Assembly (NCBI GenBank): GCA_009691845.1 | Contig: SIAJ01000044.1 | Location: 1 to 43,353, forward strand | Source of the DNA: Gemmataceae bacterium | GTDB lineage: Bacteria > Planctomycetota > Planctomycetia > Gemmatales > Gemmataceae | Length of the DNA: 43,353 nt | Direction of reading: 5' to 3' | Shown: piece after piece, positions 24,276 to 34,027 of the stretch | Layout of the letters: each line of letters opens with the position of its first letter | How positions within the stretch are numbered: the first letter of the stretch is position 1 | Notes under the pieces: generated by a model | The model's database searches: none | What the model saw: the letters and a program-made list of their open reading frames with translations, nothing else | Told to the model about the DNA's origin: nothing | Program-made: the position numbers and the translations under genes

Positions 24276-25265
24276 ATGCCGAAAGTGATGATTGCGCCAG
24301 CTCAATTAAGGAGCCTTCAGGGCGATTTCTATACCGTCTTAGCCAAAGCGGGTTTCGATTTTGCGTATCCGAAGGTTGCGGTGCAGATGCAAGAACCGGA
24401 GTTGCTGGCTCAACTTCACGGCATTTCGGCCAGCCTGGCTGGCAGTGAACCGTACACACGCAAGGTCTTTGAGAGGTTTCCCCAGCTGAAAGTCGTGGCT
24501 CGAGTTGGCGTGGGCTATGATGCTGTCGACGTCCAGGCCGCCACCGATCATGGCTGCGTCATCACCATTGCTCCCGGTACAAACCAGGACTCAGTCTCGG
24601 AGCATTGCTTCATGCTCATCCTGGCCCTGTCCAGAAACCTGCTGAAGCAACACGAGCCCATCCGCGACGGGAAATGGCCAAGAGCCGCGAATCTGCCGGT
24701 TCGTGGAAAAACGCTCGGGCTTGTCGGTCTGGGACGTATCGGCAAGTCGATGACCAAACGAGGGCAGGCCTTTGGCATGAAGGTGATCGCCTACGAGCCA
24801 TTCCCGGATGCCTCGTTCGTCGAATCGCACGGCGTCAAACTGCTCCCACTCGATGACTTGCTTAGAGAGGCGGACTACGTGTCCCTTCACCTTCCCGCCA
24901 TGGCAGGGACGATGAAGCTGATTAATGCGGATCGCCTGAAGCTCATGAAGCCGACCGCGTTCCTGATTAACACGGCACGCGGTGCGGTCGTCGATGAAAT
25001 TGCCCTCTACGAAGCCTTGCGAGACAAGAAGATCGCCGGTGCCGGGCTGGACGTGTTCGAGGAGGAACCGCCACTGTCGACCAACCCGATCTTGAAACTT
25101 GATAATGTTGTGATGACCGCTCATACCGCCGGTGTGGATACGCAAAGCCGCGATGACATGGCACGCAAGGCTGCCGAGTGTATCGCGGCCATCTCACGAG
25201 GTGAGTGGCCAGCGGATTGCATCGTGAACCCGGAAGTGAAGTCGAAGTTCAAGTGGACCGCATGA
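24276..25265 (+). CDS. D-isomer-specific 2-hydroxyacid dehydrogenase (phosphoglycerate dehydrogenase-like)
   Basis: 329 residues, NAD-dependent. The Rossmann domain contains LGLVGLGRIGKSMTKRGQAF (G-x-G-x-x-G), then an acidic residue shortly after (YEPFPD). The catalytic triad is readable: Arg in LINTARGAVVDE (about 232), Glu in GAGLDVFEEEPP (about 261) and His in VVMTAHTAGVD (about 283). The N-terminal segment VVARVGVGYDAVDVQAATDH and NQDSVSEHCF is the family's substrate domain. It lacks the C-terminal ACT and intervening domains of a full SerA, so it is either a short PGDH or another 2-hydroxyacid dehydrogenase. The ATG at 24276 follows a weak GAGAG. Confidence 0.88.
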   Translation: MPKVMIAPAQLRSLQGDFYTVLAKAGFDFAYPKVAVQMQEPELLAQLHGISASLAGSEPYTRKVFERFPQLKVVARVGVGYDAVDVQAATDHGCVITIAPGTNQDSVSEHCFMLILALSRNLLKQHEPIRDGKWPRAANLPVRGKTLGLVGLGRIGKSMTKRGQAFGMKVIAYEPFPDASFVESHGVKLLPLDDLLREADYVSLHLPAMAGTMKLINADRLKLMKPTAFLINTARGAVVDEIALYEALRDKKIAGAGLDVFEEEPPLSTNPILKLDNVVMTAHTAGVDTQSRDDMARKAAECIAAISRGEWPADCIVNPEVKSKFKWTA

Positions 25266-25335
25266 GTTTCTCGTTTCAAGTTTCGAGTTCCAAGTTGGAA
25301 CACACGGAAGTTTACCAACCTGAAACTCGAAACTC
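25264..25335. terminator. Inverted repeat between convergent genes
   Basis: GAGTTTCTCGTTTCAAGTT (25264-25282) is nearly the reverse complement of AACCTGAAACTCGAAACTC (25317-25335), with a 34-base loop. It overlaps the stop codons on both sides, so it could serve as a bidirectional terminator or simply be a repeat copy. Confidence 0.5.
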
Positions 25336-26059
25336 ACTTGTCGTAGTCTTCTTCAATCGTATCGACCACAAGGCCGTCGGCTGGGTCGATGAGCTTGGCG
25401 AGGAGGTCAGCTCTAAGCCCCTTGCGATAGCGATTCACGCTGCCGTCATACAACAGCGCGTGGAATTTCCCATCGAACATGCCGCCTAGAACTGGCATAT
25501 TCTTGCCGTCGAATTCGATGTCCGAAGGCTTGGTCCAGATGACGGGCTTTCCGGATTCCGCAACCGCGAACGTATTGCTGGTTCCGTCCGGAATGTTGCC
25601 GATTCCAAATCGTTCCGTCAGGATCACGCCTTTCGTGTCCATGAATCCCTGATAAAACGTCAGCCCTTTTTCGGCCTTCACGCGGATCGGCGCGTAAATC
25701 TTCGGCAACTTGTCAATCAGCTTCTTGTTGTGCTCGCTGTCCCACGGCTCATCGAGTTTGAACTTTTTGTACAACTCTTCCTCCTCCAGATACGGCAGAA
25801 GTTGCACGCGCCAGCTCAGAAGGGCCTTCTTGTCTTTGCCGTAAACGTTGGTGGGAGGTGCGTCCTGGTTGGCACTCGCGAAATTGTGAATCGCGAGGCC
25901 GATTTGCTTGAGATTGTTCGCGCTGGACGCGAACTGCTTGGCAGTCGGCGGTTCGAGCTTCTCTTCCTTCGGCTTCGCGGCCGGAGCAGCGATGGACAGA
26001 GTTGCCGCGAGCACGACCCCTAAAGCGGCCAGCAGTGTGCCGCGGAACATGTTCGTCAT
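25334..26059 (-). CDS. DUF1559-type exported protein, copy 1
   Basis: 241 residues from ATG 26059, with GGAGGACAGTC before it. Residues 1-25 are a Sec signal (GTLLAALGVVLAATLSIAAP ending APAA). The body has the planctomycete DUF1559 pattern: SSANNLKQIGLAIHNFASAN, LSWRVQLLPYLEEEELYKKF, GTSNTFAVAE and a C-terminal LLYDGSVNRYRKGL. Most DUF1559 proteins begin with a type IV prepilin-like N-terminus (FTLIELLV); here a plain signal peptide stands in its place, so the product should be a free periplasmic or outer protein. Its function is not known. It has a tandem paralogue 33 bases upstream, probably co-transcribed. Confidence 0.85.
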   Translation of the reverse strand: MTNMFRGTLLAALGVVLAATLSIAAPAAKPKEEKLEPPTAKQFASSANNLKQIGLAIHNFASANQDAPPTNVYGKDKKALLSWRVQLLPYLEEEELYKKFKLDEPWDSEHNKKLIDKLPKIYAPIRVKAEKGLTFYQGFMDTKGVILTERFGIGNIPDGTSNTFAVAESGKPVIWTKPSDIEFDGKNMPVLGGMFDGKFHALLYDGSVNRYRKGLRADLLAKLIDPADGLVVDTIEEDYDK

Positions 26060-26091
26060 GACTGTCCTCCGATGGTGAGTTTGACCGGGAC

Positions 26092-26814
26092 TTACTCTTT
26101 CGCCTTCTTAATCGCCTCATCCAGATCCGCGACCTCGCCGCCATCGCGAGTGATCGAGTCGAGGAGGACCTTCTGGTCAATCCCCTTCGGAATCTTCTTC
26201 ACCGAGCCGTCGCCCATCAGCGCGTTGAACTGGCCGTCGAACATGCCGCCGAGCTTTGGAACTGTTTTGCCATCGAATTCCAGATCGCCTGGCTTGGTCC
26301 AATCGACAGGTTTGCCCCCTTCGACCACCATGATTGTATTCGAAAGTCCGTCGGTTACGTTATTGAACGTGATGCCTTTGCCTCCCTCGCCGAGAAGCGT
26401 AACCTTGCCGGCAAACATCTGGTAGAAGGTCTGATTCTTCTCGGCCTTGCCGCGAACAGGCGCAAACACCTTCGGCAGTTTGTCGACCAGCTTGATGTTG
26501 TTCTCCCTGTCCCAGGCCTCATCGAGCTTGAACTGTCGATAGAGAGTGTCTTCTTCCAGGTAAGGCAGAATCAAAACCCGCCAGCTCAGGCCCGCCTTGC
26601 CATCCTTGGTGACCGTATTCGCTGGCAACGCGCCAGTTGTGTCGTGGTAGTTGTGCATCGCGATACCGATCATTTTCAGGTTGTTGACGGCCCGCTGTCG
26701 CTGGGCGGGCGTGGCCGGGGCTTCCGGCTTGTCGGACTCTTTTGGGCCGGGTGCCGACTGGCCGCTCTGTGCAAGGAACAACGCGATGGCCGTCGAGCAG
26801 AAGAGGCGAAACAT
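26092..26814 (-). CDS. DUF1559-type exported protein, copy 2
   Basis: 240 residues with a short signal (MFRLFCSTAIALFLAQSGQS). The order of motifs matches the downstream copy: RAVNNLKMIGIAMHNYHDTT, LSWRVLILPYLEEDTLYRQF, KLDEAWDRENNIKLVDKLPK, GLSNTIMVVEGGKPVDWTKP and ALMGDGSVKKIPKGI. Overall the two are clearly related but far from identical, so the tandem duplication is old. It is first of the pair; the promoter must lie in the 75 bases before the divergent DUF1501 gene. No prepilin cleavage motif is present. The DGS(V) motif near the C-terminus is the family's usual ending. Confidence 0.85.
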   Translation of the reverse strand: MFRLFCSTAIALFLAQSGQSAPGPKESDKPEAPATPAQRQRAVNNLKMIGIAMHNYHDTTGALPANTVTKDGKAGLSWRVLILPYLEEDTLYRQFKLDEAWDRENNIKLVDKLPKVFAPVRGKAEKNQTFYQMFAGKVTLLGEGGKGITFNNVTDGLSNTIMVVEGGKPVDWTKPGDLEFDGKTVPKLGGMFDGQFNALMGDGSVKKIPKGIDQKVLLDSITRDGGEVADLDEAIKKAKE

Positions 26815-26889
26815 TGATGAACCTCGTGTGAGTGGGTCGCTTCCGCTCGCGGAATAGTTATACTCACTTCAGAAGCCAAGAGGGCGAGT

Positions 26890-28287
26890 ATGCTCCGCGA
26901 TCGACGCCAGTTTTTCACGCAATCCGGCTGTCTGGGAAGTGCGGCCCTTGCCTGGCTTCTGTCACGAGACGCCCATGGGGCCGACCCCGTTTCAGGATTG
27001 CATCATGCCGCCAAGGTGAAACGAGTTGTCCAGGTCTTCTGTCCGGGCGGTGTGAGCCATATCGATACTTTTGACTACAAGCCAGAACTCGAGAAGCAAC
27101 ACGGCAAAGCGATGACCGGAAAGGGCAAGGCCGACACGTTTTTCGGCCAGCCCGGCAACCTGATGAAGTCCCCGTTCAAGTTTGCGCAACAGGGCAAATG
27201 TGGCCGCTGGGTGAGTGAACTCTTTCCACATATCTCGGGCCACGTGGATGACCTGACCTTCATCCACTCGATGACGGCCAAGAGCGCGAACCACACGCCG
27301 GCCGCGTTCCAGATGAACAGCGGCTTCGTGCTGAACGGATTTCCCTCATTTGGCTCCTGGGTCAGTTATGGCCTCGGATCGCTCAACGAAGATCTGCCCG
27401 CCTTTGTGGTTTTGCCCGATCCTCGCGGACACCCGGCGGGCGGCGCGATCAACTGGTCGAGCGGATTCCTGCCGGCCACGCACCAGGGAGTTGCGTTTCG
27501 CACGACCGGCGACCCGATTCCCGATCTGGCGACACCGAAGAACACTCCCGAGAAGGAACGCTCGACGGCGAGTGAGTTGCTGGAACGAATGAACCGCGGT
27601 TTCTCCGAGGCTACGCCAGGAGACAGCAGCCTCGCGGCTCGGATTCGCTCATACGAGATGGCTGCCAAGATGCAGCTAGAAGTGCCGGGCATCGTAAACC
27701 TCGAAAGCGAAACTGTGGAGACCCAACGGCTCTACGGACTCGACGACAAAGTAACCGAAGGCTTTGGCCGGAATTGTTTGCTGACGCGAAGGCTGCTCGA
27801 AAAGGGCGTGCGATTCGTTCAACTCTGGCACGGTGGAGCCTTCGGCTCGCCTCGCATCAACTGGGATGCCCATGAAGACATTGTCGACAACCACCGCAAA
27901 CAGGCGGCCGTACTGGACAAACCGTTGGCCGGCTTGCTCGCGGACATGAAGCGACGCGGGTTGCTCAAGGACACGCTGTTTATCTGGTCCACGGAATTTG
28001 GCCGCACGCCGTTCACGCAAGGAGTCGGCAAGCCGGGCCGCGATCATCACCAACACGCGTTCACGGTGTTTCTCGCCGGTGCGGGCCTGAAGCCGGGATT
28101 CGCGTATGGTGCTTCGGATGAAATTGGCTACAAAACGGTCGAGGGCGAAGTGAGCATTTACGACTTTCATGCGACTCTGCTGCACTTGCTCGGCATCGAC
28201 CACATGCAACTGACGTACTATCACAATGGGATTCAACGCCGGCTAACGGACGTGCATGGGGAAGTTGTTGGTGGGATCTTGGCGTGA
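26890..28287 (+). CDS. DUF1501 protein, Tat-type leader
   Basis: 465 residues from ATG 26890, behind GAGGGCGAGT. The N-terminus MLRDRRQFFTQSGCLGSAAL is a twin-arginine-like leader, so it is probably exported folded. DUF1501 belongs to the alkaline phosphatase/sulfatase-like superfamily. Here the conserved pieces are VVQVFCPGGVSHIDTFDYKP (metal-site region), GRWVSELFPHISGHVDDLTF, LTRRLLEKGVRFVQLWHGGA, DTLFIWSTEFGRTPF with HHQHAF following, and ADVHG-type end ([16 protein letters not shown]). It starts a plus-strand unit: 34 bases separate it from the DUF1549/1553 gene. The two families almost always travel together, which implies one pathway or complex; no substrate is known. Confidence 0.92.
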   Translation: MLRDRRQFFTQSGCLGSAALAWLLSRDAHGADPVSGLHHAAKVKRVVQVFCPGGVSHIDTFDYKPELEKQHGKAMTGKGKADTFFGQPGNLMKSPFKFAQQGKCGRWVSELFPHISGHVDDLTFIHSMTAKSANHTPAAFQMNSGFVLNGFPSFGSWVSYGLGSLNEDLPAFVVLPDPRGHPAGGAINWSSGFLPATHQGVAFRTTGDPIPDLATPKNTPEKERSTASELLERMNRGFSEATPGDSSLAARIRSYEMAAKMQLEVPGIVNLESETVETQRLYGLDDKVTEGFGRNCLLTRRLLEKGVRFVQLWHGGAFGSPRINWDAHEDIVDNHRKQAAVLDKPLAGLLADMKRRGLLKDTLFIWSTEFGRTPFTQGVGKPGRDHHQHAFTVFLAGAGLKPGFAYGASDEIGYKTVEGEVSIYDFHATLLHLLGIDHMQLTYYHNGIQRRLTDVHGEVVGGILA

Positions 28288-28321
28288 ATAAGTGCGATTG
28301 GTCCGGCGTGATTTTCGAATA

Positions 28322-31300
28322 ATGATTATGAACACAATACTCTCTCGATCGTTCGTCATCTTTTCAAGTGTGATGATATTCACACAAGCGGCGAGTGCCG
28401 AATCTCGCAAGATCGATTTCGTCAAGGACGTCCAACCCATCTTTGCGCAGTCTTGCTACGAGTGTCACGGGCCGAAAAAGCAACTCTCCAGCTTCCGCCT
28501 CGACCGCAAAGCTGATGGTCTAAAGGGCGGCGAAATCGGCAAGGCCATCGTGCCAGGCAAAGGCTTAGAGAGTCCGCTGATTAAGTACGTCTCAGGCTCA
28601 GCCAAGGATCTGAAGATGCCGCCCAAGGGCGAGCGCCTGACGGGCGAGCAAATCGCGATCCTTCGTGACTGGATCGACCAGGGGGCCGACTGGCCCACAA
28701 CCGCGAGTGTCGATCCGAGGAGCCACTGGGCGTTCAAGCCGCCGGTGAAGTCGCCCTTGCCGAAGATTGTCAGTGACGGCAAGTGGGTGCGAAATCCGAT
28801 GGATGCGTTCATCCTCGCCAGGCTGGACCGCGAGGGTCTGAAACCATCGCCGGAAGCCGAGAAAACCACGCTCCTTCGCCGATTGCACCTCGATCTCATC
28901 GGCCTGCCGCCAAGTGTTGCCGAGCTTGATGCATTTCTCGTTGACAAGTCACCTGAGGCCTATTCGAACGCGGTCGAGCGATTGTTGAAGTCCCCTCACT
29001 ATGGCGAACGCTGGGCCAGGCACTGGCTCGACGCCGCACGCTATGCCGATTCGGACGGCTACGAGAAGGATAAGTCCCGCCAGGTCTGGTTCTATCGAGA
29101 CTATGTAATCAACTCGTTGAATCGCGATCTGACTTACGATCAGTTCATCCGCGAGCAGATTGCTGGCGATCTTCTACCCAAGGCAACGCAGGATCAAATT
29201 GTCGCAACGGGATTTCTCCGCCATTCGATGATCAATGAAGAGGGGGGTGTCGATCCTGAGCAGTTCCGAATGGACGCCATGTTCGACCGTATGGACGCCC
29301 TCGGAAAAGCTGTGTTAGGACTGACGGTTGCGTGTGCTCAATGTCACAATCACAAGTTCGATCCGATCACTCAGGAAGAGTATTACAAACTCTTTTCGTT
29401 TCTCAATAACGACCACGAATCTCAGCGTGTCGTGTATACGCCCGATGAACAAAAACGGATCGCCGGCATTCGCATTAAAATCGGCGAGGCCGAAAGCAAA
29501 TTGCGCGAATCAACCCCCGATTGGTTGGAGCGAATGGCGAAGTGGGAGCAATCTGTTTCGACCGTAGCCACGTGGGAAACTGTGAAACTCGCCAATCAAG
29601 GTGATAACGGACAACGCTACATCGACCAGAAAGATGGATCAATACTTTGCCAGGGATACGCGCCGACAAAATTCACGACTCATATGCGTGGCGCAACGTC
29701 GTTGAAGAGTGTCACCGGCTTTCGCCTGGAACTATTGAACGACCCAAATCTTCCATGTAATGGTCCTGGCCGATCATCCATGGGGACGTGTGCCTTGACC
29801 GAGTTCAACGTCGAAGCATGGGATGCGAACGATCCGAAGACCAAAATCAACGTCAAGATGGTGAAGGCCTCCGCTGATTATGGGAACCCCGAGCGAGATT
29901 TGGAATCAACCTACGATGACAAGTCTAAGAAACGACGTGTAACTGGGCCGGTTTCCTATGCGATCGACGGGAAGGACGATACGGCCTGGGGCATCGACAC
30001 GGGACCAGGTCGCCGCAATGTTCCACGTAACGCCGTGTTCGTGCCGGAAAAGCCAATCAGCTTTCCAAACGGCGTGGTATTCGATGTTCGCCTGAAACAA
30101 ATGCATGGCGGGTGGAATAGCGATGACCACATGAACAATAATCTTGGCCGTTTCCGGCTGAGCATTACCGGCGATACAGATCCCGTCGCGGATCCCGTTC
30201 CGAAAAATGTGAAACAGCTATTCTCTTTGCCCCCAGCGAAACGGTCGCCGGAACAGATCGCTACGATTTTTAGTTACTGGCGAACGACTGTTCCAGAATG
30301 GAAAGCCGAGAACGCTCGCATTGAGACGGAATGGCAACGCTGGCCGACCGGATCGACGCAGCTTACGCTCCAACTGCGCGATGAGATGCGCGACACGCGC
30401 ATTCTCAAGCGAGGTGATTTCCTAAAGCCGACTCGAGAAGTTTCCGGAGGTGTGCCGTCCTTCTTGCATCCACTTACCGATCCGAAGGCCGGTGGCTCGC
30501 GACTTACGCTTGCGAACTGGCTGGTCTCGCGTGATTCGCCCACGACGGCCCGGGTGATCGTCAATCGGGTTTGGCAATCTTATTTCGGCACGGGATTGGT
30601 CAGCACGAGCGAGGATTTCGGCTTGCAGAGTGAAAAACCTTCTCACCCGGAATTACTCGACTGGCTCGCGGTCGAGTTCATGGACCGTGGCTGGTCGTTG
30701 AAGGAATTGCATCGACTGATCGTAAATTCCGCGACCTATCGACAATCATCCAAGCTCACACCCGAACTTACCGCGAAGGATCCTTACAACCGCCTCCTTG
30801 CCCGTTCTCCGCGTTTGCGGGTAGAAGGAGAAATCGTGCGTGACATCGCCTTGCACGCTAGCGGTCGGTTGAATCCAAAAGTAGGCGGGCCGAGTTTGTT
30901 CACGCCTGCTCCAGCCTTTCTGTTCCTGCCTCCTGCTAGTTACGGCCCGTTCAACTGGATCGAGGTAAAGGGAGAAGATCGCTATCGACGCGGAATTTAC
31001 ACGTTCCGTCGCCGTTCGACTCCGTACCCAGTGTTCACGAACTTCGATGTGCCAAACGGCGACTCATCGTGCGTGAAACGGACGCGATCGAATACCCCGC
31101 TCCAGGCTCTCACACTCTTGAATGAAACGATCTTTGTGGACTGCGCCCGAGCATTGGCCGTAAAATCGCTCGGTGAGGGTGGCAAGAGTGATTCGGATCG
31201 CATCGCATTCGCGTTCCGCTCTTGCACGAGTCGACAACCAACGGCCACAGAGCTAAAAATTCTGACTCAACTCTTGGCTCAGCAACGCGAACGTCTTGCG

Positions 31301-31450
31301 AAAGGCGAGATGAACGCAAAAGAGCTATCTACGGGCGAGAAGGATGGGAATTCAACATTGCCAAAGGACATCACGCTTGAAGAAGCAGCCGCGATGACGG
31401 TGGTCACGCGTGTGATATTGAATCTCGATGAAACCATCACCAAAGAATGA
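28322..31450 (+). CDS. PSCyt/PSD protein: c-type cytochrome with DUF1549 and DUF1553
   Basis: 1042 residues from ATG 28322 (the next ATG, 28328, is equally possible; the GTG at 28292 is not supported by a leader). A signal peptide ends at QAASAES. The heme motif CYECH is at residues 45-49 in a PSCyt1 domain. DUF1549 runs to about 350 with CAQCHNHKFDPITQEEYYKL (second CxxCH at about 338). A beta-rich section (about 450-640) includes TTHMRGATSLKSVTGFRLEL. DUF1553 occupies about 720-1000 with TTARVIVNRVWQSYFGTGLV and NTPLQALTLLNETIFVDCAR. Same architecture as the copies at 3657 and 38931 but with a longer C-terminal part. Expected in the periplasm, partner of the DUF1501 protein upstream. Confidence 0.93.
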   Translation: MIMNTILSRSFVIFSSVMIFTQAASAESRKIDFVKDVQPIFAQSCYECHGPKKQLSSFRLDRKADGLKGGEIGKAIVPGKGLESPLIKYVSGSAKDLKMPPKGERLTGEQIAILRDWIDQGADWPTTASVDPRSHWAFKPPVKSPLPKIVSDGKWVRNPMDAFILARLDREGLKPSPEAEKTTLLRRLHLDLIGLPPSVAELDAFLVDKSPEAYSNAVERLLKSPHYGERWARHWLDAARYADSDGYEKDKSRQVWFYRDYVINSLNRDLTYDQFIREQIAGDLLPKATQDQIVATGFLRHSMINEEGGVDPEQFRMDAMFDRMDALGKAVLGLTVACAQCHNHKFDPITQEEYYKLFSFLNNDHESQRVVYTPDEQKRIAGIRIKIGEAESKLRESTPDWLERMAKWEQSVSTVATWETVKLANQGDNGQRYIDQKDGSILCQGYAPTKFTTHMRGATSLKSVTGFRLELLNDPNLPCNGPGRSSMGTCALTEFNVEAWDANDPKTKINVKMVKASADYGNPERDLESTYDDKSKKRRVTGPVSYAIDGKDDTAWGIDTGPGRRNVPRNAVFVPEKPISFPNGVVFDVRLKQMHGGWNSDDHMNNNLGRFRLSITGDTDPVADPVPKNVKQLFSLPPAKRSPEQIATIFSYWRTTVPEWKAENARIETEWQRWPTGSTQLTLQLRDEMRDTRILKRGDFLKPTREVSGGVPSFLHPLTDPKAGGSRLTLANWLVSRDSPTTARVIVNRVWQSYFGTGLVSTSEDFGLQSEKPSHPELLDWLAVEFMDRGWSLKELHRLIVNSATYRQSSKLTPELTAKDPYNRLLARSPRLRVEGEIVRDIALHASGRLNPKVGGPSLFTPAPAFLFLPPASYGPFNWIEVKGEDRYRRGIYTFRRRSTPYPVFTNFDVPNGDSSCVKRTRSNTPLQALTLLNETIFVDCARALAVKSLGEGGKSDSDRIAFAFRSCTSRQPTATELKILTQLLAQQRERLAKGEMNAKELSTGEKDGNSTLPKDITLEEAAAMTVVTRVILNLDETITKE

Positions 31451-31472
31451 ACCTCAACTACTGGAGTCCGAT

Positions 31473-32519
31473 ATGCGTTTTCTCTCCACGCTGATTATGC
31501 TGATCGCGGGTTCGCTCACATCGGCTGCCGAGCCCTCTCGAGACGAGTCTCGGCCTCTCTTCAATGGCAAGGATTTGTCGGGCTGGGTGAATGTGAATAC
31601 CCATCCGAAGACATTCTTCGTGAAGGACAAGGAGATCATCACTACCGGCCAGCCAACCGGCTTCCTTCGCTTCGACAAGCAGTTCGAGAACTTCGTAATG
31701 GAGTTCGATTGGATGCATGTTGAAAAAACAAAAATGGCGAACTCGGGCCTGTTCGTTTGGGGCGATGCACTTCCCGGAGTTGGCACGCCCTACACTCGGG
31801 GCATCGAAGTCCAGGTTCTAATCAATTTCAAGCCGGCCGATGGTTGGGCGACAAGCCATGGTGATATCTTCAGCATTCACGGCGCCAGATGCGTTCCAGA
31901 TCGCGCGCACCCGAAGGGCATCGAACGCTGCCTGCCTAGCGAAGACCGAGTAAAAGGGGGCGGCGAATGGAACCACTACAAAGTCACGGCGAATGACGGC
32001 GTCATCAAACTCGAAGTGAACGGCAAGGAAGTCTCCGGAGTGAGCAAGTGCACGCCACGCAAGGGATATTTGGCGCTCGAAAGCGAAGGGGTGGAGTGCC
32101 ACTTCAAGAACATCATGCTCAAGGAATTGCCCAGCACTAACCCAAAGCCGGAGGAGATTGCCACAGTAGCCCGAGGGCACAAGTTGCTGTTTAACGGCCT
32201 TGATCTCGCTGGTTGGAAAAGCGAGAAGGACTCGTGGAAGGCGGGAGGCGGGGTGCTGCGTGCTGCCGGTGCCATCCCTATCTCGACCGACGCCAAGTTC
32301 GGCAAGGTTGAGATCATCCTCGATTGGAAAGTGTCACCCAAAGCGGAAGGCGATCCGTCGGTGACCATTGGCAAGAAGACGGTGACTCTCAAGTCGAAGG
32401 GCAAGGCCGGTGCTTGGAGCCGGGCCGTACTCACCTTCGATGAAGGGGAAGGCCCGTTGACCATAACTCCGGTGGCAGGGTTGGAATTGATGAGTGTGTA
32501 TGGGTTGGAGTTGAAGTAG
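31473..32519 (+). CDS. DUF1080 (3-keto-disaccharide hydrolase family) protein
   Basis: 348 residues from ATG 31473, with GGAG six bases upstream; the longer frame overlapping the previous gene has no leader. The signal peptide is [21 protein letters not shown] complete DUF1080 domain follows (about 28-220): [34 protein letters not shown], then GIEVQVL and [21 protein letters not shown] second, shorter copy begins [20 protein letters not shown] and keeps only part of the fold, so the protein is one and a half domains. DUF1080 members cleave 3-keto-glycosides made by oxidation of disaccharides. Its place between a PSCyt cytochrome and a DUF1501 gene suggests that the whole unit processes oxidised sugars (inference). 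Confidence 0.88.
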   Translation: MRFLSTLIMLIAGSLTSAAEPSRDESRPLFNGKDLSGWVNVNTHPKTFFVKDKEIITTGQPTGFLRFDKQFENFVMEFDWMHVEKTKMANSGLFVWGDALPGVGTPYTRGIEVQVLINFKPADGWATSHGDIFSIHGARCVPDRAHPKGIERCLPSEDRVKGGGEWNHYKVTANDGVIKLEVNGKEVSGVSKCTPRKGYLALESEGVECHFKNIMLKELPSTNPKPEEIATVARGHKLLFNGLDLAGWKSEKDSWKAGGGVLRAAGAIPISTDAKFGKVEIILDWKVSPKAEGDPSVTIGKKTVTLKSKGKAGAWSRAVLTFDEGEGPLTITPVAGLELMSVYGLELK

Positions 32520-32580
32520 TCCTTTGCCGTGTCGCGGAAATCGTCGACATCGAATGAATTTCCACGAGGAGCGAATCGAC

Positions 32581-33975
32581 ATGATCTCCAATTCAACCAC
32601 TCGCCGCTGGTTCTTCAAAGATTGCGCCATGGGCCTCGGTTCCATGGCGCTCGCCTCCCTGTTGAACGAGGCCGGTGCCGCACCCAGCGACGCGATGGCT
32701 CCCAAGAAGCCGCACTTCCCCGGCAAGGCGAAGTCGATTATCTATTTGTTTATGGCGGGCGCTCCAAGTCACTTGGAGTTGTTCGACAACAAGCCGGTTC
32801 TGGCCCAGAACGATGGCAAATTGCCTTCGCCGGAATTGCTGAAGGGCTATCGGGCCGCTTTTATCAACCCGAACTCGACCTTTCTGGGTCCCAAGTTCAA
32901 GTTCGCCAAGCACGGTAAATGCGGGGCGGAACTCTCCGAATTGCTTCCCCATCTCTCGACGGTCGTCGACGACATCGCCATCGTCAAGTCGATGGTCACC
33001 GATGCGTTCAACCACGCACCGGCCCAGATTTTCATGAACACCGGCTCGCAACTCTTCGGGCGACCGAGCATGGGTTCGTGGGTCACGTATGGTCTGGGCA
33101 GCGAATCGAAAAATCTACCCGGCTTCGTGGTTTTCTCGTCAGGCAACAAGGGGCCGAGCGGCGGGCAGTCCAACTGGGGTTCCGGTTTTCTCCCCAGTGT
33201 CCACAACGGCGTGCTGTTTCGTTCGGCCGGCGACCCGGTGTTGTTTCTCTCAAACCCGCCTGGCATCGACGCGAAAACGCAACGCGATTCCCTGGATGCG
33301 ATCAAGCAATTGAACGAGCAACGGCTCGGCGTGACTGGCGATCCCGAAATTGCCACGCGGATCAACTCGTTCGAGATGGCGTATCGCATGCAGTCGAGTG
33401 CTCCGGAACTCATGGACCTCTCCAAAGAATCCAAGAAGACGCTCGACATGTACGGAGCCGAACCTGGCAAGCCGTCGTTCGCGAATAATTGTCTATTAGC
33501 TCGCCGGCTCGTCGAACGGGGCACGCGATTTGTTCAACTATTCCATGAGGCATGGGATCATCATGGCGGGCTTGTCAACGGCCTGAAGACGGAGTGCAAG
33601 AAGACAGATCAGGCAAGCGCCGCTCTCATCAAGGACCTCAAACAACGTGGTTTGCTCGACGACACGCTCGTGGTCTGGGGAGGCGAATTCGGCCGCACGC
33701 CGATGGTGCAAGGCGGGAATGATGGCCGCGATCATCACCCGAATTGCTTCACCATGTGGATGGCCGGCGGCGGTGTGAAGGCCGGCACCACGATTGGCCA
33801 GTCGGACGAGTTCGGCTTCAACGCGACCGAGGACAAAGTCCATGTCCACGATCTACAAGCGACAATTCTGCACCTTCTCGGGTTCGATCACACGAAACTG
33901 ACTTTCAAGTTTCAGGGTCGCGACTTCAGATTGACCGATGTGCATGGTGAAGTGGTCAAGAAGTTGCTGGCCTAA
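32581..33975 (+). CDS. DUF1501 protein, Tat-type leader
   Basis: 464 residues from ATG 32581, with GAGGAG about eleven bases upstream; the longer frame to 32524 has no leader. N-terminus [20 protein letters not shown] is Tat-like. Family blocks: [60 protein letters not shown] with WDHHGG after it, [34 protein letters not shown] and the end [15 protein letters not shown]. The His-rich pieces (WDHHGG, GRDHHP) are likely metal ligands of the alkaline-phosphatase fold. It is the last gene of the four-gene plus-strand unit, so this unit has two DUF1501 genes for one PSCyt gene. Confidence 0.92.
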   Translation: MISNSTTRRWFFKDCAMGLGSMALASLLNEAGAAPSDAMAPKKPHFPGKAKSIIYLFMAGAPSHLELFDNKPVLAQNDGKLPSPELLKGYRAAFINPNSTFLGPKFKFAKHGKCGAELSELLPHLSTVVDDIAIVKSMVTDAFNHAPAQIFMNTGSQLFGRPSMGSWVTYGLGSESKNLPGFVVFSSGNKGPSGGQSNWGSGFLPSVHNGVLFRSAGDPVLFLSNPPGIDAKTQRDSLDAIKQLNEQRLGVTGDPEIATRINSFEMAYRMQSSAPELMDLSKESKKTLDMYGAEPGKPSFANNCLLARRLVERGTRFVQLFHEAWDHHGGLVNGLKTECKKTDQASAALIKDLKQRGLLDDTLVVWGGEFGRTPMVQGGNDGRDHHPNCFTMWMAGGGVKAGTTIGQSDEFGFNATEDKVHVHDLQATILHLLGFDHTKLTFKFQGRDFRLTDVHGEVVKKLLA

Positions 33976-34027
33976 ATCATGAGCCGTGCGGACTGCCATC
34001 CCCAGCCGCACGGCCAGTCGATCTGCT

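Noticed and set aside
32524..32580. Longer N-terminus for the second plus-strand DUF1501 gene
   Set aside because: The residues form no leader, while ATG 32581 has GAGGAG upstream and begins a twin-arginine signal.
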